The notes below the pieces were generated by a model. It ran no database searches and was not told the DNA's origin. It saw nothing but the letters and a program-made list of their open reading frames with translations. A stretch of DNA of 36,871 bases, taken from the NCBI GenBank assembly GCA_035546775.1, contig DASZWD010000017.1, forward strand, positions 94,564-131,434. Direction: 5' to 3'. Source of the DNA: Acidimicrobiales bacterium (GTDB lineage Bacteria; Actinomycetota; Acidimicrobiia; Acidimicrobiales; JACCXE01). Position numbers and translations under genes: made by a program. Numbering within the stretch: position 1 is the first letter of the stretch; every line of letters begins with the position of its first letter. This document shows, one piece after another, positions 14,679 to 21,348 of this stretch.

Positions 14679-15325
14679 GCCTGCTGTCCTAGCCGCTGCG
14701 CCAGGGCGGCGAGGTCGTCCGGGGTCGTGACCTTGTGCGCCGCCGGCGAGCCGGGCACGACGACGACCTTGCCGCCGGCGCGTTCGACGAGCGCGGCGTC
14801 GTCGGTGGCGTCGGGGTTGCCTACGTGGGCGGCGCGCAGCACGTCGGCGCGGAAGGCCTGCGGCGTCTGCACCAGCACGAGTTCCGAGCGGTCGAGCGTC
14901 TCGACGACGACGTCGCCGGCAACGCGCTTGACGGTGTCGGGCGGCACCAACCCGGGCACGGCAGCGTCGGCGCCGCCGCGCACGGCGGCGACGACCGAGT
15001 CGAACAAGGCCGGCGGCGCCAGCGGACGCGCCGCGTCGTGCACGACGATCACTTCGGCGATGGCGGGGATCACGGCCAGGGCGCAGCGCACCGTGTCGGA
15101 GCGCAACACGCCGCCGGGGATCACTTTGATCTTCGTCGAGGCGAACGCCCAGCGCAGGTCGTCCACGTCGTCGGCCGGCGCACCGACGACGACGAAATCA
15201 GACGCCGCGGCGGCGTTCGCCACTGCATGGTCGATCAGGCGTTGCTCGCCGAGGGCGGCGTATTGCTTGACCGATCCGAAACGGTGTCCCGCGCCCCCCG
15301 CGCACACGATGGTCCAAACGGACAT
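14675..15325 (-). CDS. ispD: 2-C-methyl-D-erythritol 4-phosphate cytidylyltransferase
   Basis: A 216-residue GT-A-like nucleotidyltransferase joining CTP and MEP to give CDP-ME. It has the CTP-binding CAGGAGHRFG...KQYAALGEQ at the N-terminus, VIVVHDAARPLAPPALFD (acidic metal-binding region), VETLDRSELVLVQTPQAFRADVL and DDAALVERAGGKVVVVPGS. The first glycine loop reads VCAGGAGHRFG, slightly degenerate compared with AAGxGxRmG, but the key Lys in KQY is kept. ATG 15325; it follows carD after 17 bp and overlaps ispF by four bases, forming the carD-ispD-ispF-rlmB operon, an order shared with mycobacteria. Confidence 0.94.
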   Translation of the reverse strand: MSVWTIVCAGGAGHRFGSVKQYAALGEQRLIDHAVANAAAASDFVVVGAPADDVDDLRWAFASTKIKVIPGGVLRSDTVRCALAVIPAIAEVIVVHDAARPLAPPALFDSVVAAVRGGADAAVPGLVPPDTVKRVAGDVVVETLDRSELVLVQTPQAFRADVLRAAHVGNPDATDDAALVERAGGKVVVVPGSPAAHKVTTPDDLAALAQRLGQQA

Positions 15326-15342
15326 GCCGGCGGGGCGAACGG

Positions 15343-15825
15343 CTAGGGCAGTTCGGAGTCGAGGCGCTCCTCGGCCTCCGCTTCGGACACGCCGATGGCG
15401 AAGGTGAGTTCCGACACGAGGATCTGGCGCGCCTTTTGCAGCATGCGCTTCTCGCCCGCCGACAGGCCCTTGTCCTTGTCGCGGATCGACAGGTTCCGCA
15501 CGACCTCGGCCACCTGGTAAATGTCGCCGGACTTCAACTTCTCGACGTGGTTCTTGTAGCGCCGCGACCAGTTGGTCGGCATGCGGGCTTCCTTCTTGCG
15601 CAGGACGGCGAAGACCTCTTCGACTTCTTCGTCGTTGATGACCTCGCGCAGACCGACTTCGTCGGTGTTGTCGGCCGGGACCATCAGGGTCAGATCGCCA
15701 TAGGCAACCTTGAGCACCAGGTATTCCCGCTTCTCACCGAATGCCTCGCGCTTCTCACGCTTTTCGATAACGGCCGCACCATGGTGCGGATACACGACCT
15801 TGTCACCGACGTCGAAGGTTGGCAT
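15343..15825 (-). CDS. carD: CarD-family RNA polymerase-binding transcription regulator
   Basis: A 160-residue global regulator that binds the RNA polymerase beta subunit and stabilises open complexes at ribosomal RNA and housekeeping promoters. The N-terminal Tudor-like RNAP-interaction domain is [21 protein letters not shown]...[19 protein letters not shown]; the C-terminal helical DNA-binding domain has [22 protein letters not shown], including the conserved Trp that wedges the -10 edge, then [20 protein letters not shown]. The ATG at 15825 is preceded by GGGAGAGGC. A promoter candidate lies at 15864-15893. It heads the MEP operon. Size and motifs match mycobacterial CarD closely. Confidence 0.95.
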   Translation of the reverse strand: MPTFDVGDKVVYPHHGAAVIEKREKREAFGEKREYLVLKVAYGDLTLMVPADNTDEVGLREVINDEEVEEVFAVLRKKEARMPTNWSRRYKNHVEKLKSGDIYQVAEVVRNLSIRDKDKGLSAGEKRMLQKARQILVSELTFAIGVSEAEAEERLDSELP

Positions 15826-15863
15826 GCCTCTCCCAAGGACTCGTACTGCGTGGGCGCGATCCG

Positions 15864-15893
15864 AGGGTACCGGGTTTCACCCCAGTTGACCAA
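15864..15893 (-). promoter_or_regulatory. candidate promoter of the carD operon
   Basis: On the minus strand TTGGTC, an 18-bp spacer and TACCCT, followed by a leader of about 35 nt carrying GGGAGAGGC before the carD ATG. Confidence 0.4.
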
Positions 15894-15922
15894 CCGCCTA
15901 CACCTGGTGTTTGTCGCGTCGA

Positions 15923-15928
15923 TAACCT
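15923..15928 (+). promoter_or_regulatory. candidate -10 box of the Crp/Fnr gene
   Basis: TAACCT followed by 10 nt and ATG 15939, with no Shine-Dalgarno in between. Consistent with a leaderless or nearly leaderless message; the -35 is not obvious. Confidence 0.35.
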
Positions 15929-15938
15929 GACGTTCCCA

Positions 15939-16598
15939 ATGAGCACGGCAGAGTTGTTGGCGGGGGCGGAACTCTTTCGCTTTTTCGATCAGGCGTCCCT
16001 CGACGACCTGGCCGGGCATGCCATTCCCGTCCGGTACGGGCGCGGCGAGATCATCTTCACCGAGGGCGCAACCGCTGATCGCCTCTACGTCGTACGCGAC
16101 GGACGCGTCGCCATCGCCAAGCGCGCCTTCGACGGGCGCGAGTCGGTGGTGGCCCTGATGGAAGAGGGCGATCTGTTCGGCGAGATGCCCCTGTTCGACG
16201 GCCAGCCCCGCACGGCCGAAGCGCGCTCGCTCGAACCGACGGAGATGGCGATCGTGCCGTACCACGCCGTGCGCGACGTGCTCGAGGAGCACCCGGCGCT
16301 GCTGTGGGGCGTCGTCGAACTGCTGTCGAACCGCCTGCGCCAGACCGACTCCGCCTTGGCCGACTCGATGTTCCTCGACGTGACCGGCCGCACGGCCAAG
16401 CGCCTGCTCGAACTCGCGGGCGAAGCCGAGGAGTTCGTGCTCCCGGTGACCCAAGAGGAACTCGCGGGCATGGTCGGCGCGTCGCGCGAGCGGGTGAACA
16501 AGGCGCTCTCGGCGTTCATCCGCCTCGGTTGGCTGCACCAATCGGATCGCCGCTACAAGATCCTGGACCGGCCACAGCTGGCGCAGCGGGCGATGTAG
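15939..16598 (+). CDS. Crp/Fnr family transcription regulator
   Basis: A 219-residue regulator. The cyclic-nucleotide-binding beta-roll spans residues about 8-120 (YGRGEIIFTEGATADRLYVVRDGRVAI, then EEGDLFGEMPLFDGQPRTAEA, the phosphate-binding cassette with Gly-Glu-Met and Arg-Thr-Ala as in CRP). A long dimer helix follows, then a winged helix with TQEELAGMVGASRERVNKALSAFIRLGWL. No N-terminal cysteine cluster is present, so it is not an oxygen-sensing FNR. The RT in the cassette suggests cAMP or a similar ligand may bind. It is divergent from carD and translationally coupled (TAGTG) to a leucine-rich-repeat gene. Close to the mycobacterial CRP group, but the regulon is unknown. Confidence 0.92.
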   Translation: MSTAELLAGAELFRFFDQASLDDLAGHAIPVRYGRGEIIFTEGATADRLYVVRDGRVAIAKRAFDGRESVVALMEEGDLFGEMPLFDGQPRTAEARSLEPTEMAIVPYHAVRDVLEEHPALLWGVVELLSNRLRQTDSALADSMFLDVTGRTAKRLLELAGEAEEFVLPVTQEELAGMVGASRERVNKALSAFIRLGWLHQSDRRYKILDRPQLAQRAM

Positions 16599-17251
16599 TG
16601 GGCGCCCTCGGCGACGCCTGGCAGGCGGATGCGGCATTCGAGGCGCTGCACCATCCCGACATCGAAGTGCCTCGCGGCTTTAGACCGTTCGGCTTCGGCC
16701 GCACCGCCTGGCGCAACGACTTCGCCGACACCAGCCACCGCGCGTTGAGCCTCGTCGCCGAAAGCAGCGACCTCTCCGGCCTCGCGCAGCTCGCGTCGCA
16801 CGCACTGTGGAAGCTCGTGTGCATCGATGAACGGACGACCGACGACGACTTCGACCATGTGGTCCGCTTCGAGAGCCTCGAAGAACTCGACCTGAGCAAG
16901 ACACGCGTGGGCGACCGCTCGGCGACGGCGATTCACACGCTGCAGAAACTGCGCTGGCTGTCGGTGGCATCGACGCGCATCACCGACGCGGCGATGGAAC
17001 ATTTCGCCGGCCTGCGCGCTCTCGAGCACCTCGACGTCTGCGACACGGCCGTCACCGACGAAGGCCTACGCGCCCTGGCGTTCCATCCGGCGTTGCGGGT
17101 CATCAACGTCCGCGGTTCCCACGTGACGGGCGAGGCGCTCGCGCCGCTGCTGACGTTGCCGAACCTGCGCCAGGTCTGGATGACCCGGGGGCAGCACCAT
17201 CACGCGCGCCACTTCGCCCACGAGCGCCCCGAGGTCGACATCCTCTCCTGA
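16598..17251 (+). CDS. leucine-rich-repeat protein coupled to the Crp/Fnr regulator
   Basis: A 217-residue soluble protein, no signal peptide or membrane segment. The first 80 residues (AWQADAAFEALHHPDIEVPR) are not recognised. From about residue 87 come four to five tandem leucine-rich repeats of about 23-24 residues, visible as LEELDLSKTRV, LRWLSVASTRI, LEHLDVCDTAV and LRVINVRGSHV, each followed by a helix-forming segment such as TDAAMEHFAGL. Start is GTG 16598, sharing one base with the crp stop (TAGTG), so translation is coupled. Repeats of this kind bind proteins; a partner could be the regulator itself, which is inference. Homology to internalins is structural only. Confidence 0.75.
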   Translation: MGALGDAWQADAAFEALHHPDIEVPRGFRPFGFGRTAWRNDFADTSHRALSLVAESSDLSGLAQLASHALWKLVCIDERTTDDDFDHVVRFESLEELDLSKTRVGDRSATAIHTLQKLRWLSVASTRITDAAMEHFAGLRALEHLDVCDTAVTDEGLRALAFHPALRVINVRGSHVTGEALAPLLTLPNLRQVWMTRGQHHHARHFAHERPEVDILS

Positions 17252-17306
17252 CGCATCACGGCAGCGGCGCGCCGATATTCGGGGGCCGGCGCCCACCGCG
17301 CTCACA

Positions 17307-17312
17307 TAGCGT
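17307..17312 (+). promoter_or_regulatory. candidate -10 box of tesB
   Basis: TAGCGT, then 8 nt, then ATG 17321. No Shine-Dalgarno lies in between. Confidence 0.4.
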
Positions 17313-17320
17313 GGCCCGGC

Positions 17321-18160
17321 ATGCCCGGCTGGGACGAAGAATTCGACGTCGACAAGGAGCGCGCTGATCAACTGCGCCTCCTGAGCGATGTCCGCCCGAA
17401 AGAAACCCCGGGCGAGTTCGTCGGCGCGTGCGTCGACGACCGCGACAACACGATGTTCGGCGGGGCCGTCATCGGCCAGGCCATCACCGCCATCACCCGC
17501 AACGCACCCGCAGGCCGGCGGCTGCATTCGTTGCACGGCTACTTCTTGCGCCCCAGCAACCCGGCGGTTCCGATCGACTACACCGTCACCACGATCCGCG
17601 AGGGGCGGGCGTACACGTCGCGCCGGGTGCACGCGTCGCAGAACGGCAAAGGGACGTTCGAAGCCATGGGTTCGTTCACCTCCGACGCGGAGGGCGGCTG
17701 GCTCTACGACTTGCCCAACCCGAGCCCCATGCCGGCGCGCGGGGCCAGCGACGGCTTCGGCCTAGCCGGGTTCGAAGCGGTCTTCCTCGGCCCCACCGAG
17801 CCGCGCAGCGACAACACGTATGAGTCCACGGAGCGCAAGTGGTTCCGTCTGCCGGTGGACATCGGCGACGACGTCCACCTGCACACCGCCTACTTCGGCA
17901 TGGCCTCGGACTGGACGGGGATGGGGTCGCGTCCGCTGAAGATGGATTGGGACGACGACTTCGCGGCCACTGGGGGTCCGCCGGTGGCGTCGCTCGATCA
18001 CGCGGTGTGGTTCCATCGCCCGGCGCGCATCACCGACTGGCACTACATGGACATGCACTCGCTCGTGAACTTCGGCGGCCGCGGCCAGATTCGCCTGACG
18101 ATTCGCAACGAAGCGGGCGAGGTCGTCGTGTCGATGGCCCAAGAGTTGCTGCTGCGGTGA
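17321..18160 (+). CDS. tesB: acyl-CoA thioesterase II
   Basis: A 279-residue double-hotdog thioesterase hydrolysing acyl-CoA to free acid and CoA. The N-terminal hotdog shows NTMFGGAVIGQAITAI, RRLHSLHGYFLRPSNPAVPIDY and SRRVHASQNGKGTFEAMGSF; the C-terminal hotdog carries VASLDHAVWFHRP with the catalytic Asp, DMHSLVNFGGRGQIRLTI, and the Gln in VVSMAQELLLR, together the Asp-Ser/Thr-Gln arrangement of TesB. ATG 17321, probably leaderless. It stands alone, 69 bp after the LRR gene. Its chain-length preference cannot be judged from sequence. Confidence 0.93.
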   Translation: MPGWDEEFDVDKERADQLRLLSDVRPKETPGEFVGACVDDRDNTMFGGAVIGQAITAITRNAPAGRRLHSLHGYFLRPSNPAVPIDYTVTTIREGRAYTSRRVHASQNGKGTFEAMGSFTSDAEGGWLYDLPNPSPMPARGASDGFGLAGFEAVFLGPTEPRSDNTYESTERKWFRLPVDIGDDVHLHTAYFGMASDWTGMGSRPLKMDWDDDFAATGGPPVASLDHAVWFHRPARITDWHYMDMHSLVNFGGRGQIRLTIRNEAGEVVVSMAQELLLR

Positions 18161-18168
18161 CCGACTAA

Positions 18169-18822
18169 CTAGGCGAGAAACCTCGCCACGCGGGCCCAGG
18201 CGTCGGCGGCGTCGTCGGGGCGGTACACCGGCCGGTCGACGCCGTGCACGAAGGCGTGGTCGGCGTCGGGGTACACGACGACGTCGACGTCGGGCAGCGC
18301 CCGCAGGTCGGCGAGGTCGGCGTCCGGCGTCCACTGGTCGACGCCACCGTTGATCGACAGCACCGGCTTGCGCCCGGGTTGGCGCAGGAAGTCGATGGCG
18401 TCGGCGTGTCCTGGACGCGCCCACGCGGCGTTGCGCACCATCCCGTAGAAGGCGACGGCGCGATCGATGACGGGCAGCGTCGACGCCTTGTAGGCCCACA
18501 TGCCGCCCTGGCAGAAGCCGATCGCCGCGGTGCGCGCCGTGCCGAGCAACTCCGCGGCGGCGGTGACGTCGGCGAGGAACCGGTCGTCGTCGTTCGTCGG
18601 GATCAGCGCCAGCCGCTCAGGACCCATCGGCGTGTCTTCCTTGCCCGGAAACGGCTCGGGCGCGCACACCGCCCAGGCGTATTCGCCAGCGAGGCGGGCG
18701 CACAGGTCGTCGAACAGCGGGCGCAGCCCGCCGACGTCGGGCAGCAGGACAACGCCCCGCGCCGGCTCACCGGCAGGGCGTTCGAGGATCGCGGGCGTAC
18801 CGGTGGACAGCGTCGTTCGCAC
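18169..18822 (-). CDS. dienelactone hydrolase family protein
   Basis: A 217-residue alpha/beta hydrolase with the dienelactone-hydrolase Cys-Asp-His triad: nucleophile in AIGFCQGGMWAY (GxCxGG), Asp in INGGVDQWTPDADL, His in YPDADHAFVHG. The N-terminal PARGVVLLPDVGGLRPLFDDL forms the oxyanion side. Such enzymes open dienelactones in chloroaromatic breakdown, or act as general ester/lactone hydrolases. Start was set at GTG 18822 because TACGTT lies 7 nt upstream and no Shine-Dalgarno exists; upstream starts would run through the operator. Its promoter is divergent from, and overlaps the operator of, the VOC gene at 18875, suggesting joint control by a MerR-type regulator. Confidence 0.88.
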   Translation of the reverse strand: MRTTLSTGTPAILERPAGEPARGVVLLPDVGGLRPLFDDLCARLAGEYAWAVCAPEPFPGKEDTPMGPERLALIPTNDDDRFLADVTAAAELLGTARTAAIGFCQGGMWAYKASTLPVIDRAVAFYGMVRNAAWARPGHADAIDFLRQPGRKPVLSINGGVDQWTPDADLADLRALPDVDVVVYPDADHAFVHGVDRPVYRPDDAADAWARVARFLA

Positions 18823-18829
18823 GCCGACG

Positions 18830-18835
18830 AACGTA
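18830..18835 (-). promoter_or_regulatory. candidate -10 box of the dienelactone hydrolase gene
   Basis: TACGTT on the minus strand, 7 nt before GTG 18822. The MerR-type palindrome at 18841-18858 lies just upstream, between this box and its probable -35 region. Confidence 0.4.
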
Positions 18836-18836
18836 C

Positions 18837-18867
18837 TTGACCTCAAGTGGACTTGAAGTCGTACCGT
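18837..18867 (+). promoter_or_regulatory. MerR/SoxR-type promoter and operator of the VOC gene
   Basis: TTGACC (18837-18842), a spacer of exactly 19 bp and TACCGT (18862-18867), then 7 nt to ATG 18875. The spacer contains the palindrome CCTCAAGTGGACTTGAAG (18841-18858), whose arms TCAAGT and ACTTGA are perfect. Over-long 19-bp spacers with a dyad between -35 and -10 are the hallmark of promoters untwisted by MerR-family activators, and the dyad matches the SoxR-box pattern CCTCAAGTTAACTTGAGG closely. The regulator gene is not in this window. Confidence 0.7.
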
Positions 18868-18874
18868 GCGCGGC

Positions 18875-19240
18875 ATGTTCCTCGAACACGTCAACCTCAC
18901 CGTCTCGGACCTCGACCGTTCCGTGGCGTTCTACTGCGATCTGCTCGATCTCGAGGTGCGCTGGAAGGGTGCCGTCGACGCCAACCGTCTCGGCGCCCAC
19001 GTCGGCGACGACCGCTGCTACCTGGCGCTGTTCCAGGCCACGGCCGACGGCGCCGTCGAGCACGACTATCTGCGACCGGGCGTAAACCACTTCGGCTTCG
19101 TCGTCGACGACCTCGACGCCACGCGGCGGCGAGCGATCGAGCTCGGCGCCACCTTCCACCTCGAGGCGGACTACGAACCGGGCCGCCGCGCCTACTTCAT
19201 GGACCCCGACGGCTACGAAGTCGAACTCGTCGAGTACTAG
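18875..19240 (+). CDS. VOC superfamily protein (glyoxalase/dioxygenase fold)
   Basis: A 121-residue protein of two beta-alpha-beta-beta-beta modules. The first opens with FLEHVNLTVSDLDRSVAFYCDLLDLEV, its His being the usual first metal ligand; the second has GVNHFGFVVDDLDATRRRAIELGA; the end MDPDGYEVELVEY supplies the usual Glu. Metal-binding positions are therefore kept, consistent with a glyoxalase-, epimerase- or dioxygenase-type reaction or with drug binding. ATG 18875 is chosen since the -10 box is 7 nt upstream, giving a leaderless message. It is governed by a MerR-type operator shared with a dienelactone hydrolase, suggesting inducible removal of an electrophile or aromatic compound. 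The substrate is unknown. Confidence 0.88.
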   Translation: MFLEHVNLTVSDLDRSVAFYCDLLDLEVRWKGAVDANRLGAHVGDDRCYLALFQATADGAVEHDYLRPGVNHFGFVVDDLDATRRRAIELGATFHLEADYEPGRRAYFMDPDGYEVELVEY

Positions 19241-19322
19241 CTGTGTTCTCTCGACACGTTGTCTGACATCCTTCCGTCGTTAGGGGACGCGCGCATTCCG
19301 GACCGAGCCGGATACCCGCCGG

Positions 19323-19328
19323 TAGGCT
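19323..19328 (+). promoter_or_regulatory. candidate -10 box of the CPBP gene
   Basis: TAGGCT, then 8 nt, then ATG 19337. It argues for that ATG rather than the upstream TTG 19259. Confidence 0.4.
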
Positions 19329-19336
19329 TCGCGCCA

Positions 19337-20071
19337 ATGGGGGCACCGGCACAGGCGGTCCGGCCGGCGCGCGCTGAATGGTCGACGACACTGGCGGTCG
19401 TGACCTTGGCGGCGGCTCCGAGCCTGGCGTCACTGGCGCTCGTCCGGCCAATCGCCAATCAGTTCGACATCCAGCCCGGCCTGGTCGACTACTGCGTTGG
19501 CGCGCTCCTGCAAAGCGTCGGGGTGCTCTTCGTGGTGATGCTCGTGCTGCCGCGGGTCGAGCATCAGTCGTTTCGCTCTTTGGTTGGCGGTTGGTGGGGA
19601 CGACGGGTGGGGGACGACGCGACGCTCGGGAACCGGCGCAACATGTGGATTGCGTTCGCGATCTTCGCGCTCATCGGCCTGTCGCCCGTGCGCCTGTGGT
19701 TCATCGACCACCTCTGGGCCATCGTTCCCGGACCATCGTGGTCGCTGAACAGCCCTGCCGCGAACCGAGGGGACATCCCGTTCACACTCGGGCCCGCGAT
19801 CGTCGCCTTCCAGCTGCTCATCCGGATCCCACTCACCATCGCGGTCGAGGAGACGTTGTTCCGAGGCTGGGTGCAGGACCGTCACGGACCGATCGTCGCC
19901 GGTTGCCTGTTCGGCGCGTTCCACGTTGGCCAATGGTGGACGATCCCGGCGATAGTCCCCTTCGGAATCGCCTTGTGCCTGCTCCGCGCCCTGACTAGTT
20001 CACTGCGTCCGGGCGCCGCCCTTCACTATCTCGGCGACGCCGTCTACGCGCTGCAACTGCTCTCGCTCTAG
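19337..20071 (+). CDS. CPBP-family intramembrane metalloprotease-like protein
   Basis: A 244-residue polytopic membrane protein with about six hydrophobic segments. The CPBP (CAAX protease and bacteriocin-processing, Abi) signature is present: IAVEETLFRGWVQDR with the paired Glu and the Arg, and LFGAFHVGQWWTIPA with the metal-binding His; a final His lies in ALHYLGDAVY. Such proteins cleave or sense peptides in the membrane; substrates in actinobacteria are mostly unknown. ATG 19337 is favoured by TAGGCT 8 nt before it. It is preceded by a VOC gene on the same strand (96-bp gap) and followed by the hairpin-rich spacer before disA. Confidence 0.87.
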   Translation: MGAPAQAVRPARAEWSTTLAVVTLAAAPSLASLALVRPIANQFDIQPGLVDYCVGALLQSVGVLFVVMLVLPRVEHQSFRSLVGGWWGRRVGDDATLGNRRNMWIAFAIFALIGLSPVRLWFIDHLWAIVPGPSWSLNSPAANRGDIPFTLGPAIVAFQLLIRIPLTIAVEETLFRGWVQDRHGPIVAGCLFGAFHVGQWWTIPAIVPFGIALCLLRALTSSLRPGAALHYLGDAVYALQLLSL

Positions 20072-20105
20072 CGACACCACGCCGGCGATAGGTGATACCG
20101 ACGAA

Positions 20106-20190
20106 CGCTCGTTGGTCATTCGTTGTCGCACAGAGACCGCCCGTGACCAAAGAGGTCGGCACGGGTCGCTCTTTGGTCATTTGTGGCCGC
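20106..20190 (+). repeat. imperfect 24-bp direct repeat with shared TTGGTCA core
   Basis: Two 24-nt copies, 20106-20129 and 20167-20190, agree at 20 of 24 positions (both begin CGCTC and contain TTGGTCATT). A third TTGGTCA occurs inverted at 20144-20150. The copies lie in the spacer between convergent CPBP and disA genes. Confidence 0.6.
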
Positions 20191-20222
20191 GCGCCTAGCC
20201 ACAAAGTGCCGATCGGGGGCAC
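20144..20222. repeat. three back-to-back perfect inverted repeats
   Basis: Hairpin 1: TGACCAAAGAG (20144-20154) with CTCTTTGGTCA (20169-20179), 11 bp, 14-nt loop. Hairpin 2: TTTGTGGC (20180-20187) with GCCACAAA (20198-20205), 8 bp, 10-nt loop. Hairpin 3: GTGCC (20206-20210) with GGCAC (20218-20222), 5 bp, 7-nt loop. Each starts at the base following the last. A smaller TTGCG-GCGAT-CGCAA lies at 20241-20255. The 204-bp spacer (20072-20275) lies between two convergent stops and shows no coding sign. It may act as a two-way terminator although no T-run is present. Confidence 0.65.
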
Positions 20223-20275
20223 CCTGCTGACAACAACGTATTGCGGCGATCGCAACAGCAACCGCGAGGCAACAA

Positions 20276-21322
20276 CTAGCCCAGGGTGGCGTCGGCGATG
20301 CGGGCGAAGCCGTCGCGGATGGCCCGGGCGCGCACTGCGCCGACGCCGCCGACCGTGTCGAGTTCGTCGGCGGTCGCCGTCAACATCTTGGACAGCGAGC
20401 CAAAGCGGTCGACAACGGCGTCGATGACGGTCTCGGGCAGGCGCGGCAGTCGATGGAGCTGGCGGTAGCCGCGCGGTGAGATGGGCGTGTCGAGGTCGAT
20501 GCCGCCGTGGCCGAGCACGCGCGCCACCACCGACAACTCGACGAGCTCGTCGTCGGCCAACCCGGCGAGGGTGCTCTCGGCGCGGTCGAACGCCGTCTCG
20601 GCGGCGTAGTCACGTAGGACGAGCAAGCGGTCGTCGTCGACGCCGCCGACCAACTCGTCGAGCTGCAACAACACCAGCCGGCCTTCCGAGCCGAGCTCGA
20701 CGATGCGGTCGTAGATCTCGTCGGCCACGCGACGCACCATCTCGATGCGCTGGAGCACGACGGCGACGTCGCGCACCGTCGCTTGGTCGCGCACCTCGAG
20801 CAGGTTGAGGTTGTTCTCTTCGGCGTCGAGGCGGTGCTTGTAGCGCTCGAGGGTCTGCAACGCCTGACCGGCATTCGCCAACAGACCCGGGATTGGTTGC
20901 ACGCGGTGCTTGTGGCGGCCGCGGTACACGGTGATGATCGACATGTCCTCGGACACCGAGATGACCGGGATGTCGAGGCTGCGGGCGACGCGCTCGGCGG
21001 TGCGGTGGCGGGTGCCGGTTTCCGACGTCGGCACCGACGGGTCGGGCACGAGGTGCACGTTGGCGCGGGCGATGCGCGACGCGTCGGGCGTCACCACGAT
21101 GGCACCGTCCATCTTGGCCAGCTCCGAGAGGCGCTGGGCCGAGAACTCGGCGTCGAGGAGGAAGCCGCCGCTGGAGACGGCGAGCACGTCGGGCCCGTCG
21201 CCGATGACGATCAGCGCGCCCATGTTCGCCTGGAGGATCCGGTCGAGGCCTTCGCGCAGGGCGGTGCCGGGCGCGATGGCGGCGAGCGCCTCGATCATCA
21301 CGGCGGGCCGACGCGGTGCCAT
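20276..21322 (-). CDS. disA: DNA integrity scanning diadenylate cyclase
   Basis: A 348-residue enzyme making cyclic di-AMP from two ATP while scanning DNA for branched structures. The N-terminal DAC domain shows LREGLDRILQANMGALIVIG, ELAKMDGAIVVTPDASRI (catalytic DGA) and TSETGTRHRTAERVA (RHR, ATP-phosphate binding). A helical spine follows, and the C-terminus has helix-hairpin-helix motifs (GSLSKMLTATADELDTVGGVGAVRARAIRDG). ATG 21322 is preceded by TACGAT at 8 nt, so translation is probably leaderless; TTG 21331 would lie inside that gap. It is divergent from a VOC gene, with radA beyond it; disA-radA linkage is known in Bacillus and mycobacteria, and RadA is reported to restrain DisA. Confidence 0.95.
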   Translation of the reverse strand: MAPRRPAVMIEALAAIAPGTALREGLDRILQANMGALIVIGDGPDVLAVSSGGFLLDAEFSAQRLSELAKMDGAIVVTPDASRIARANVHLVPDPSVPTSETGTRHRTAERVARSLDIPVISVSEDMSIITVYRGRHKHRVQPIPGLLANAGQALQTLERYKHRLDAEENNLNLLEVRDQATVRDVAVVLQRIEMVRRVADEIYDRIVELGSEGRLVLLQLDELVGGVDDDRLLVLRDYAAETAFDRAESTLAGLADDELVELSVVARVLGHGGIDLDTPISPRGYRQLHRLPRLPETVIDAVVDRFGSLSKMLTATADELDTVGGVGAVRARAIRDGFARIADATLG

Positions 21323-21330
21323 CGCGGGCA

Positions 21331-21340
21331 ATCGTACTGT
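21331..21340. promoter_or_regulatory. overlapping divergent -10 boxes of disA and the VOC gene
   Basis: Minus strand TACGAT (21336-21331) is 8 nt before disA ATG 21322; plus strand TACTGT (21335-21340) is 8 nt before ATG 21349. The boxes share the TA at 21335-21336, so two polymerases could not occupy them together. Only 26 bp separate the two start codons. Confidence 0.5.
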
Positions 21341-21348
21341 TCGGGGAT

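Noticed and set aside
15939-16598. Calling the Crp/Fnr gene an oxygen-sensing FNR
   Set aside because: The N-terminal cysteine cluster needed for a 4Fe-4S centre is absent.
18837-18867. Naming the operator a SoxR box of SoxR itself
   Set aside because: The dyad fits, but several MerR-family proteins use similar sites, no regulator gene is present, and the target genes are not classical SoxR targets; only the family-level call is kept.
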